Source: Streptomyces collinus Tu 365 (GTDB lineage: Bacteria > Actinomycetota > Actinomycetes > Streptomycetales > Streptomycetaceae). From it: a DNA stretch of 64,000 bases. Positions 1-8,829 of this stretch are shown piece by piece. The notes under the pieces are model-generated. The model did no database searches. It had not been told where the DNA came from and was given only the letters and a program-made list of their open reading frames with translations. Location of the stretch: contig NC_021985.1 of assembly GCF_000444875.1 (NCBI RefSeq), positions 4,298,170-4,362,169 of the forward strand, written 5' to 3'. The position numbers and the translations under genes are program-made. Positions within the stretch are counted from its first letter, which is position 1; the number at the start of each line of letters is the position of its first letter.

Positions 1-834
1 ATCCCGCAGCTGCTGGTCCCGCTGGTCGCCGAACGCGCCCCGGCCCACCGCCGAGCCCGCCATGTCGCGGCCGTCATCGCCGGCCTGTTCACCGGGATCG
101 TCGCCGCCCGGGTGGCCGGCGGCCTGGCCGGACAGGCCTTCGGCTGGCGCTGGGTGTTCGCCGGATCCGGCGTGCTGACCCTCGTCCTGGGCCTGGCCAC
201 CGCCCTGGCCCTGCCGCGGGAGCGGCGCCGGCGGACGGGAGCGCTGTTCTCGGGCGTCGCCGAGCTGCCCGGCCTGGTCCGCCGCTCCCCCGACCTGTGG
301 CGGGCGTGCGTGCGGCAGGCCGGGATGTTCGGCGCCTGGAGCGCCCTGTGGACCTCGCTCGCCCTGCTGCTGACCGGTCCGGCGTACGGCCTGTCCACCG
401 CGACCGCCGGCCTGTTCGGCCTGTTCGGCCTCACGGCCACCGCGGTGGCTCCGCTCGCGGGCGGCCTCGTCGACCGCTTCGGCGCGGGCAAGGTCGTGCG
501 GTTCGCGTAACTGCTGGCCGCCGTCTCGGTGCCGCTGTTCTGGCTCGGCGGTCAGGTCCTGGTCGCGCTGTTCGTGGCCGCCGTCGCCCTCCACGCCGCC
601 CTGGTCGCCTCCCACGTGGCCAACCAGACGCTGGCCCTGACGACCACTTCGGCCCCGGCCACCGCCAACACCGCTTACGTGGTCGCCGGCTTCACCGGCG
701 GCGCCCTCGCCTCCGTCCTGGCCGGTCTCGCCTACGCCCACTGGGGCTGGGGCGGGGTCAGCGCGGTGGCGGGGACCTGGCTGGTGCTGGGCTGGGGGAG
801 CACGGCGACCCGCCGGGACGGCGCCCGCCGGTGA
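1..834 (+). pseudogene. MFS transporter, 5'-truncated by the window and broken by an in-frame stop
   Basis: The frame is open from base 1 and encodes hydrophobic helices typical of a major facilitator efflux transporter (…VIAGLFTGIVAARVAGGLAG…, then GLFGLFGLTATAVAPLAGGL and a VDRFG loop). A TAA at 508-510 interrupts it. The same reading frame continues without any shift into more transmembrane segments (LVALFVAAVALHAALVASH, AGFTGGALASVLAGLAYAHW) and ends at TGA 832-834. Both halves therefore belong to one original gene disrupted by a point mutation. A sequencing error is the main alternative. The substrate cannot be told. The 3' end runs into a GC-rich repeat field. Confidence 0.8.
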
Positions 835-839
835 CGGTG

Positions 840-1455
840 GCTCGCGGGTGACAGCTCCCGCCGGTCACGAGGGGCCGCCCGGGGCGATGGCACGCCCGAG
901 ACGGCACCCGCCGGAATGGCGGCCCGCGCGGGACGACACCCGCCAGGACAGCGGGCCGCCCCGCGACTGTGGAACGCCGGTGACAGCGGCCCGCCCCTGA
1001 CAGCTCCCGCCGGTCACGAGGGGCCGCCCGGGGCCGTGGCACGCCCGAGACGGCACCCGCCGGAATGGCGGCCCGCGCGGGACGACACCCGCCAGGACAG
1101 CGGGCCGCCCTCGACGGTGGCACGCGCGGGACAGCGCCCACCGGAACAGCGGGCCGCCCCACGACCGTGGCACGCCATTGACGATGGGCCGCCCCTGACA
1201 GCGCCCGCCGTCACAGCGGCCCACCGGTCCAGCGGCCGCCGGTCACGGCGGCCCACCCGAGGCGACGGCCCACCCGAGGCGACGGCCCACCCGAGGCGAC
1301 GGCCCACCCGAGGCGATGACTCGCCAGTACGGCACCCCCGGGACAACAGGCCGCCCGCGACGGTGGCACGCCATTGACGATGGCCCGCGGGTGACAGCGC
1401 CCGCCGGTGACAGCGGTCCGTCCGCGACGGCGGTCGCGGACGGGCCGCCCGGTGC
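840..1455. repeat. GC-rich minisatellite-like repeat field
   Basis: About 600 bases without a credible gene, between the 3' ends of two convergent genes. A segment of about 112 bases at 849-961 recurs at 998-1110 with only a two-base difference seen by eye. Around it are degenerate copies of a roughly 35-base unit whose recognisable core is ACAGCGGGCCGCC followed by variants of GACGGTGGCACGC. Long open frames through this field are by-products of its composition. Confidence 0.8.
1251..1318. repeat. 17-bp tandem repeat, four copies
   Basis: Four consecutive units of GCCCACCCGAGGCGACG start at 1251, 1268, 1285 and 1302; only the last differs (one base near its end). It lies within the larger repeat field and looks like recent slippage expansion. 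Confidence 0.9.
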
Positions 1456-1458
1456 CGG

Positions 1459-3114
<1,656 letters not shown>

Positions 3115-3171
3115 GGCGTCCTCCCGGGCGACATTGCCTACGCGGTGGTAGAGGTTGCGCTGATTCTGCGC

Positions 3172-3189
3172 ACATACCGCGCGGTATGT
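3172..3189. promoter_or_regulatory. 18-bp perfect palindrome, probable TetR-type operator
   Basis: ACATACCGCGCGGTATGT is its own reverse complement. It sits upstream of the acyl-CoA synthetase start, where TetR-family regulators of fatty-acid genes commonly bind. The binding protein is not identified. Confidence 0.55.
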
Positions 3190-3254
3190 CACTAGGGGAA
3201 GGCAAACTCGGGGTCCCTGAAAGCCGTTGAGCGGACGAAATCCGGCGCCAGGGC

Positions 3255-3839
3255 CTAGCGGACCAGGACCAGCTCGGGGTCCTCGCGCAGCTTGCCCAGG
3301 GCCCGCGAGACCGCCGACTTCACCGTGCCCACCGAGACGCCGAGCACCTCGGCCGTCTGCGCCTCGCTGAGGTCCTCGTAATATCTGAGGACGACCATGG
3401 CCCGCTGCCGCGCGGGCAGCTTCGTGATCGCGCGCCACATGGCGTCGTGCAGCGCCTGCCGTTCGGCCGGGTCGTCGGCGCCGGGCACCGGGTCCGGCTC
3501 GGGCAGCTCGTCGCACACGTACTCGTCCACCCGGCGCTTGCGCCACTGCGACGTCCGCGTGTTCAGCAGCGCCCGGCGCACGTAGCCGTCGAGCGCCCGG
3601 TGGTCCTCGATCCGCTCCCAGGCCACGTACGTCTTGGCGAGCGCGGTCTGCAGCAGGTCCTCGGCGTCGCAGGGGTTGGCGGTCAGCGACCGGGCGGTGC
3701 GCAGCAGCACCGGCTGGCGGGCCCGCACGTACGACGAGAACGACGGGTACGTGGGGGTCCCCCCGGCCGCGCGGTGCCGGAGGGTCTGTCCCGCAGGATC
3801 GGCGGCGGCCGAGGCGCTGGTGCAGACGGGTGTGGTCAT
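3255..3839 (-). CDS. SigE-family ECF RNA polymerase sigma factor
   Basis: Sigma factor of 194 residues. Region 2 is at about residues 35-100 (CDAEDLLQTALAKTYVAWER) and region 4 at about 135-190 (LPARQRAMVVLRYYEDLSEA, then VLGVSVGTVKSAVSRALGKL). This matches the streptomycete SigE-type group in which short sigma-70-like factors have an Ala/Gly-rich N-terminus. No anti-sigma gene is adjacent on either side, so its signal is unknown. It is transcribed leftward, separated by 145 bases from the thiolase-like gene upstream. It should not be equated with the cell-envelope sigma factor sigE. Confidence 0.88.
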   Translation of the reverse strand: MTTPVCTSASAAADPAGQTLRHRAAGGTPTYPSFSSYVRARQPVLLRTARSLTANPCDAEDLLQTALAKTYVAWERIEDHRALDGYVRRALLNTRTSQWRKRRVDEYVCDELPEPDPVPGADDPAERQALHDAMWRAITKLPARQRAMVVLRYYEDLSEAQTAEVLGVSVGTVKSAVSRALGKLREDPELVLVR

Positions 3840-3984
3840 GGCTCCACGCTAGGAGCGGACCGTGCCCCGGGGATCGGCCCCAGGTCCCGAAGCCGCGTCC
3901 CCCTCAGGTTGTAGGGGTGGGGCTGTCTGCACCTCCTGAAGGTGGACTGCGGGTGTACCTCTCTACGGGTTCACCCCTGAGCCG

Positions 3985-5151
3985 TCACCCGTCCGGGGCC
4001 AGGACCAGCCCCGAGGTGGGCACCCCGGTGCCGGCCGTCACCAGGACCCGGGACGCCCCCGGCACCTGGTTGACGGACGTGCCCCGCACCTGGCGGACCG
4101 CCTCCGCCACGCCGTTCATCCCGTGCAGGTACGCCTCCCCGAGCTGACCCCCGTGGGTGTTCAGCGGCAGCCGCTCCGCCGCCACGAAGTCCGGCGCCTC
4201 CCCCCTGCCGCAGAACCCGAACTCCTCCAGCTGCATCAGCACGAACGGCGTGAAGTGGTCGTAGAGGATGCCGACGTCGATGTCGGCCGGGCCGCATCCG
4301 GACGTCCGCCAGAGCTGCCGGGCCACCACACCCATCTCCGGCAGGCCGGTCAGGTCGTCCCGGTAGAAGCTGGTCATCTGCTCCTGCGCCCGCCCGGAGC
4401 CCTGGGCGGCAGCGGCGATCACGGCGGGCGGGCGGCGCAGCTGCCGGGACCGCTCCAGCGAGGTCACCACCAGGGCCTGGCCGCCGTCGGTCTCCTGGCA
4501 GCAGTCGAGCAGCCGGAGCGGCTCCGCGATCCAGCGGGAGGCGGCGTGGTCGGCGAGGGTGATGGGGCGGCCGTGGAACCAGGCCGCCGGGTTCGTCGCC
4601 GCGTACTTGCGGTCCACCACGGCCACGTGCCCGAACGCCTCCGGGGTCAGGCCGTGGGCGTGCAGGTAGCACTGGGCCGCCATCGCCACCCAGGAGGCCG
4701 GGGTGAGCAGCCCGAACGGCAGCGCCCAGCCGAGCGCCACCCCCTCCGCCGACGGCTCCCGGTGCCGCACGCCCGCGCCGAACCTGCGGCCCGACCGCTC
4801 GTTGAACGCCCGGTAGCAGACCACCACCTCCGCGACGCCCGCCGCGACCGCGAGCGCCGCCTGCTGGACGGTCGCGCAGGCCGCCCCGCCCCCGTAGTGG
4901 ACGCGGGAGAAGAAGGACAGCTCCCCCATCCCGCATGCCTGGGCCACGGTGATCTCGGGGCTGGTGTCCATCGTGAACGTCACGAGACCGTCCACGTCCG
5001 CCGGGGCGAGCCCCGCGTCGTCCAGCGCGGCCCGGACCGCCTCCACCGCGAGCCGCAGCTCGCTGCGCCCGGAGTCCTTGGAGAACTCGGTGGCCCCGAT
5101 GCCGACGATCGCGGCCCGGCCGCCGAGCGAGTCCCGGACACGGGCGCTCAT
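3985..5151 (-). CDS. Thiolase-like lipid-transfer protein (Ltp2-type aldolase/thiolase fold)
   Basis: Thiolase-superfamily protein of 388 residues (AAIVGIGATEFSKDSGRSEL at the start; YGGGAACATVQQAALAVAAG near residue 90; NTHGGQLGEAYLHGMNGV at the C-terminal end). The family includes SCP2-like lipid-transfer proteins and steroid side-chain retro-aldolases. The start overlaps the upstream MaoC gene by ATGA (5148-5151), so translation is coupled. The neighbouring MaoC and MaoC-DUF35 genes reproduce the ltp2/chsH1/chsH2 arrangement of actinobacterial steroid side-chain degradation. A related retro-aldol or thiolytic role is inferred; the true substrate is unknown. Confidence 0.8.
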   Translation of the reverse strand: MSARVRDSLGGRAAIVGIGATEFSKDSGRSELRLAVEAVRAALDDAGLAPADVDGLVTFTMDTSPEITVAQACGMGELSFFSRVHYGGGAACATVQQAALAVAAGVAEVVVCYRAFNERSGRRFGAGVRHREPSAEGVALGWALPFGLLTPASWVAMAAQCYLHAHGLTPEAFGHVAVVDRKYAATNPAAWFHGRPITLADHAASRWIAEPLRLLDCCQETDGGQALVVTSLERSRQLRRPPAVIAAAAQGSGRAQEQMTSFYRDDLTGLPEMGVVARQLWRTSGCGPADIDVGILYDHFTPFVLMQLEEFGFCGRGEAPDFVAAERLPLNTHGGQLGEAYLHGMNGVAEAVRQVRGTSVNQVPGASRVLVTAGTGVPTSGLVLAPDG

Positions 5152-5855
5152 GACGCGGCCTCCGGGCCGTGCGGGTCCTCGCAGAGGTCGGGGAGCGGGC
5201 CGGCGGGATGGCCAGCGGGCAGGACGGCGGGCGGCTCGGGGGGCAGGCCGGCGGCCAGGTCGGCGGGCGGGTCGGCCGGCGGACCGGCGGGAGGGTCGGC
5301 CGACGGCTCGGCGGGCGGCGTGGCGGGCAGGCCGGCGGCCAGGCCGGCGGGCGGCGCGACGGCCAGGTCGGCGGGCGGCGTGGCGGGCAGGTCGGCGGCC
5401 AAGTCGGCAGCCAGGTCGGCGGGCGGGCCAGCGGGCGGACCGGCGGGCAGGGTGACGGTCACTGTGCCCGTCACGTGGCGGCCCAGGGCGTTGTCCCCCG
5501 TCACCCGTACCGTGGCCGTATCCCCGTCGACCCGCTCGACCCGGCCGGTCAGCACCATCGTGTCCCCCGGGTAGTTGGGCGCCCCCAGCCTGATGGCGAC
5601 CCCGCGGAGCACCGCGGCCGGGCCGAAGTGGTCCGTGATGTACCGGCCGACCAGCCCGTTGGTCGTCAGGATGTTCATGAAGACGTCGGGCGACCCCTTG
5701 CCCCGGGCCAGTTCGGGGTCGTGGTGCACGTCCTGGTAGTCCCGCGAGGCGATGGCACCGGCCACGATCAGGGTGCGGGTGACCGGGATCTCGAGCGGCG
5801 GCAGCTCGGCGCCCGGCGCCGGAGTCCTCGGTCCCGGGCGCACGTCAGCCCTCAT
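5148..5855 (-). CDS. MaoC-family hydratase with repetitive Ala/Pro/Asp tail
   Basis: Protein of 235 residues. Residues 20-136 form a hotdog-fold enoyl-CoA hydratase domain; the segment SRDYQDVHHDPELARGKG carries the Asp/His pair expected of the active site. Residues 137 onward are a low-complexity tail of repeated PADLAA/LPATPPA/PAGPPA units not found in typical MaoC proteins. By analogy with ChsH1 it would pair with the product of the next upstream gene, whose coding region it overlaps by 11 bases. It overlaps the downstream thiolase-like gene by 4 bases. The tail is encoded by a DNA minisatellite and is probably length-variable. Confidence 0.8.
   Translation of the reverse strand: MRADVRPGPRTPAPGAELPPLEIPVTRTLIVAGAIASRDYQDVHHDPELARGKGSPDVFMNILTTNGLVGRYITDHFGPAAVLRGVAIRLGAPNYPGDTMVLTGRVERVDGDTATVRVTGDNALGRHVTGTVTVTLPAGPPAGPPADLAADLAADLPATPPADLAVAPPAGLAAGLPATPPAEPSADPPAGPPADPPADLAAGLPPEPPAVLPAGHPAGPLPDLCEDPHGPEAAS
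5205..5450. repeat. Intragenic GC-rich minisatellite in the MaoC gene
   Basis: Degenerate repeats of a GGTCGGCGGGCGGC-like unit, including two near-identical blocks containing GGCGGCGTGGCGGGCAGG (around 5315 and 5375). They encode the Ala/Pro/Asp tail without breaking the frame. Confidence 0.75.
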
Positions 5856-6828
5856 CCCCGGCCACCCGGAAGACCGGCAGGACCCCCGCGTCCTCGTACG
5901 CGCGGAACTCCACCCGGACCGGCAGGCCGATGCGCACCTTGTCGGGCGGCACCCCCACCACGTTGCTCAGCATCCTCACTCCTTCGGCGAGTTCGATCAG
6001 GCCGACGACGTAGGGGCTCCCGGCACGCGAACCGCTGCCACTGTCGCGGTCCCTGCCGCTGCCGCCGTGACCGGGATCGGCTCCGTCCCCGGGTTCGGAG
6101 AAGGCGGTGGAGGGCGGGTGGTGCATCACCACGTACGAGTAGACCGTGCCCTCACCGCTCGCCTCGACCGTGTCCCAGTCCAGGCACCCGCAGGCGTTGC
6201 AGCCCGGCAGCCACGGGTGGCGGGGGGTGCCGCAGTCCACGCAGCACTGGACGAGGAGCCGGTGCGCGGCCACGCCCTCCCAGAAGCCGGCGTTGTCCCG
6301 GTTGACCACCGGCCGGGGTCGCCGCGCCCGGGGCTCACGCGCGGCGGGGGCGTACTTGAGGATGCGGAAGCGGTGGGTGCCCACGAGGTCGCCGCCGACC
6401 CTGACGTCCATGCGGGTCGTGACGAAGTACCCGGTGCCGAGCTTGGTGGACTTGCGGCCGGAGACCGACTCGATCACCGCGTCGAAGGTGACCTGGTCGC
6501 CCGGGCGCAGGGGCCGCAGGTACTCCTGCTCGCAGTCGGTGGCCACCACCGAGGTGCAGCCCGACTCGTCCAGCAGGGCGAGGAGTTCGTCGTAGGCGCC
6601 GGTGCGGCCGTCGTGGCCGGAGAGGCCGCCCATCGTCCACACCTGGAGCATCGTGGGCGGGGCCGTGGCGTCCGGTCCGCGGTACGTCGCGCAGGTGTCG
6701 CCCATCGCCTCGCACCAGTGCCGGATCATGGGGGTGTTCACCGGGTCCTTGCCGACGCCCCCGACGGCGGCCGGGCGCCCCTCGTACGTTCTGAGCCGTG
6801 CTCCCAGCGGGTCCGCCTCACCGCTCAC
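5845..6828 (-). CDS. MaoC N-terminal domain fused to DUF35 OB-fold/zinc-ribbon protein (ChsH2-like)
   Basis: Protein of 327 residues. The N-terminal half is a MaoC-type hotdog domain (TPMIRHWCEAMGD; DCEQEYLRPLRPGDQVTFDA). The second half is a DUF35 module with a zinc ribbon (CCVDCGTPRHPWLPGCNACG, two CxxC pairs) followed by an OB fold. This architecture matches ChsH2, which forms the hydratase with ChsH1 and recruits the Ltp2 aldolase through DUF35. A Gly/Ser/Asp-rich insertion lies within the OB fold near residues 247-275. It is the first gene of a coupled three-gene unit; a TetR-like inverted repeat lies 43-59 bases upstream of its start. Confidence 0.82.
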   Translation of the reverse strand: MSGEADPLGARLRTYEGRPAAVGGVGKDPVNTPMIRHWCEAMGDTCATYRGPDATAPPTMLQVWTMGGLSGHDGRTGAYDELLALLDESGCTSVVATDCEQEYLRPLRPGDQVTFDAVIESVSGRKSTKLGTGYFVTTRMDVRVGGDLVGTHRFRILKYAPAAREPRARRPRPVVNRDNAGFWEGVAAHRLLVQCCVDCGTPRHPWLPGCNACGCLDWDTVEASGEGTVYSYVVMHHPPSTAFSEPGDGADPGHGGSGRDRDSGSGSRAGSPYVVGLIELAEGVRMLSNVVGVPPDKVRIGLPVRVEFRAYEDAGVLPVFRVAGDEG

Positions 6829-6870
6829 CCCGGCCCCCTCGTCCTCCCGAGTCTGCTCGTCCCGAGCATT

Positions 6871-6887
6871 TCTGACTGTCCGTCAGA
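6871..6887. promoter_or_regulatory. Inverted repeat upstream of the lipid cassette
   Basis: TCTGAC-TGTCC-GTCAGA has perfect 6-base arms, 43 bases before the MaoC-DUF35 start. It shares the core TGACTGTCYGTCA with a second site at 63649. TetR-family control is inferred. Confidence 0.5.
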
Positions 6888-6984
6888 TAGAAACCCCTGT
6901 CAAGGCCGGCCGGCACCGGGACACGCCTGCGCGGCGGCGCCGAAGCACCGCCGCGCGGACGCCTTGCGACCCCGAAGCACACCC

Positions 6985-7013
6985 CTGAGGGCCCTCCCCA
7001 CGAGGGACCTCAG
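6985..7013 (-). terminator. Terminator hairpin after the small secreted protein gene
   Basis: CTGAGG (6985-6990) pairs with CCTCAG (7008-7013). The stem continues inward with one mismatch to a five-base loop. It begins a few bases downstream of the stop codon of the leftward gene. Confidence 0.6.
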
Positions 7014-7020
7014 CCTGGAC

Positions 7021-7335
7021 TCACCACCACAGCGGCGTGAAGTGGACGGCCACGTTCCCGTTGCCCTGCTGGAGGGCCGTCCAGGCGGATCCGTTGACCT
7101 GCGCGGTGTTGCTCTGGTTCGTGGCCCCCGAGCCGACCGCGTTCTGCTGTGTGGTGGACGAGTTTCCGTTGTTGTCGTGCCCGACGCCGCTGCCGACGAC
7201 GCTGGCCACTCCGGCGTTCGATCCGTCGCTCGCGAGGGCGCCGTTGTCCGCCGCGGCGACACCGGCGAACAGGGCGGCGGCGAGCGGGAGCGCGGAGACG
7301 GCGGCGATGACGCGGGCGGTACGGATGCTTGCCAT
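7021..7335 (-). CDS. Small secreted Asn/Gln/Gly-rich protein, possibly curli-like
   Basis: Protein of 104 residues from the ATG at 7335, which has the strong site GGAGGAAC just upstream; a longer frame lacks such a site. Residues 1-34 are a Sec signal peptide ending AAA before DNGALA. The mature part is about 70 residues, rich in N, Q, S, T and G (SSTTQQNAVGSGATNQSNTA) and ends HFTPLWW. The stretch QQGNGNVA fits the spacing Q-x-G-x-x-N-x-A of curlin repeats. This suggests, but does not show, an amyloid-type surface protein; it has no cysteines, unlike long chaplins. Its upstream region is unusually rich in repeats. Confidence 0.65.
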   Translation of the reverse strand: MASIRTARVIAAVSALPLAAALFAGVAAADNGALASDGSNAGVASVVGSGVGHDNNGNSSTTQQNAVGSGATNQSNTAQVNGSAWTALQQGNGNVAVHFTPLWW

Positions 7336-7361
7336 GTTGTTCCTCCAGAACAGGGCACTCA

Positions 7362-7562
7362 TCGGTCCCAGGGACCGACAGCACGTGAACTACGGCTATC
7401 AGCAAGGCGGTTGGCCGACCGCCTCGGCTTTCGTGAACGACGTCGCGAGACCAGAGTTGCCCACCGAATCCCCGGCGAACCATCCCGGAAGCCGTGATTC
7501 GCACGCAAGCGTGAGGACAAGTCGATAAACCCCTATCGCCACTTTTGACCCCCTCTCGCCAC
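7362..7562. promoter_or_regulatory. Repeat-rich control region of the small secreted protein gene
   Basis: Contains the palindrome TCGGTCC-CAG-GGACCGA (7362-7378), the inverted repeat AGGCGGT-TGGCCG-ACCGCCT (7405-7424), and two 13-base direct repeats CCCCTMTCGCCAC at 7530-7542 and 7550-7562, exactly 20 bases apart. The two hairpins are near the 5' end of the leftward gene and the direct repeats lie further upstream. Function is inferred from position only. Confidence 0.5.
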
Positions 7563-7680
7563 AAGAGAACACAGAGCAGACCTTCAGCCACCAGGCACCA
7601 CAAGGGGCGAATCGTTCCGGCGCCCTGTCCTGCCATGTCCCCTGGCCCGGCGCGTCGCCACGGACCCCCCACTTCCCTTT

Positions 7681-7698
7681 TTCGAACATGAGTACGAA
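7681..7698. promoter_or_regulatory. LexA/SOS-like box before the prim-pol gene
   Basis: TTCGAAC-ATGA-GTACGAA differs by one base from a perfect TTCGAAC-N4-GTTCGAA palindrome, and so from the actinobacterial SOS box core GAAC-N4-GTTC. It ends nine bases before the ATG, where a repressor would block transcription of a leaderless or short-leader message. Confidence 0.45.
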
Positions 7699-7707
7699 CA
7701 TGGATCC

Positions 7708-8574
7708 ATGGCCACCACCGACCGGCAGGCCACGACGCTGGCCCTCGCACACGCCCTGTCAGCCGTCGAACGCGGACTGGCCGTCATCCCTCTGTCCCGG
7801 ACGAAGCTCCCGGCCGTGCGCTCCCCGCACCGCGACGCCCCCGGCCCCGCGCCCTGCCACGGCCAGTGCGGCCGCTTCGGCCACGGTGTGTACGACGCCT
7901 CGACCGACCCGGCCCGCATCCGTGCCCTGTTCGCCGCCGCGCCCTGGGCCACCGGTTACGGCATCGCCTGCGGCCTGCCGCCGTACCACCTGATCGGCGT
8001 GGACCTCGACACCAAGTCGGGCACCGACTCGTCGGCCGCCTTGCGCGAGCTGGCCCTGCGCCACCTGTTCACGATCCCGGAGACGGTCGTCGTCCTCACC
8101 CCCAGCGGCGGCCGCCACCTGTGGCTGACCGGCCCGCCGGACGTCGTCGTCCCCAACTCGGCGGGGCGGCTGGCCCCCGGCATCGACATCCGGGGCGCCG
8201 GCGGCTACCTCGTGGGCCCCGGCTCCCGCACCGACCACGGCGCCTACGCCACCGCGCCGGGCACCGCCCACCTGCCCCCCGCCGCCTGCCCGCCGGCCCT
8301 GCTCCGACTGCTCCTGCCCCCGCCCCGCACCGCCCACCCGGCCGCCCCGGCCGCCGGGGGCCACGGACGGGGCCTCGTCCAGTTCGTACTGAGCGCCCAC
8401 GAGGGCCAGCGCAACACCCGCCTGTTCTGGGCGGCCTGCCGCGCCTACGAGAACGGCATCGGTCCCGCCCTCCTCACCCCCCTGCTGGAGGCGGCCCTCC
8501 ACACCGGCCTCGACGAACGAGAGGCCCGCGCGACGATCGCCTCGGCGGCCCGCATGACGGGACACCGTCCGTGA
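7708..8574 (+). CDS. Bifunctional DNA primase/polymerase (prim-pol) domain protein
   Basis: Protein of 288 residues with an archaeo-eukaryotic-primase-type prim-pol domain. The metal-binding pair is in GVDLDTKSG (Asp98 and Asp100), followed by SGGRHLWLTGP (about 132-142) and DIRGAGGYLVGPGS. A Cys/His cluster CHGQCGRFGH at 50-59 may bind zinc. No helicase domain is present. Such stand-alone proteins are common in Streptomyces chromosomes and plasmids; a role in priming or repair synthesis is a family inference. No Shine-Dalgarno is visible, so a leaderless message is likely. A LexA-like box overlaps the expected promoter. The neighbouring genes give no functional clue. Confidence 0.85.
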   Translation: MATTDRQATTLALAHALSAVERGLAVIPLSRTKLPAVRSPHRDAPGPAPCHGQCGRFGHGVYDASTDPARIRALFAAAPWATGYGIACGLPPYHLIGVDLDTKSGTDSSAALRELALRHLFTIPETVVVLTPSGGRHLWLTGPPDVVVPNSAGRLAPGIDIRGAGGYLVGPGSRTDHGAYATAPGTAHLPPAACPPALLRLLLPPPRTAHPAAPAAGGHGRGLVQFVLSAHEGQRNTRLFWAACRAYENGIGPALLTPLLEAALHTGLDEREARATIASAARMTGHRP

Positions 8575-8612
8575 GGCGGGGGCCGGCGCGCTTCACCCCG
8601 GCTCGGGCAGGC

Positions 8613-8712
8613 TCAGTGGCCGGCGGCCGCCTGGGCGTCTCGGCGGCGACGGCGGACGGCCGCGGTGCAGGTCATCAGGCCGCCCAGGACCAGGGCGAGG
8701 CCGGCCGCCAAC
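8613..8712 (-). pseudogene. Orphan C-terminal membrane-anchor remnant
   Basis: On the minus strand, ending at TGA 8613-8615, a frame reads LAAGLALVLGGLMTCTAAVR, then five arginines and a short tail. This is a typical C-terminal transmembrane anchor, but no start codon or gene body precedes it. The frame is offset from the secreted protein gene upstream, which stops at 8830. It may be the remains of a surface protein or a chance frame. Confidence 0.3.
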
Positions 8713-8829
8713 GATGGCTCGAGTGGTGAAGGCAGGGCGCGCGCTGCAGAAAGCGCACGCCCCTCATCATCCGCCCCGGCACACCGGCGTCCGGCCGCCT
8801 CGACCGCGGCCGGCGTCGGTGTCCGCTGC

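Noticed and set aside
1251..1318. A CRISPR-like array
   Set aside because: The repeats are directly adjacent with no spacers and no cas genes are nearby.
4123..5574. A 483-codon rightward frame opposite the thiolase/MaoC genes
   Set aside because: Low-complexity antisense shadow of genes whose own motifs are convincing.
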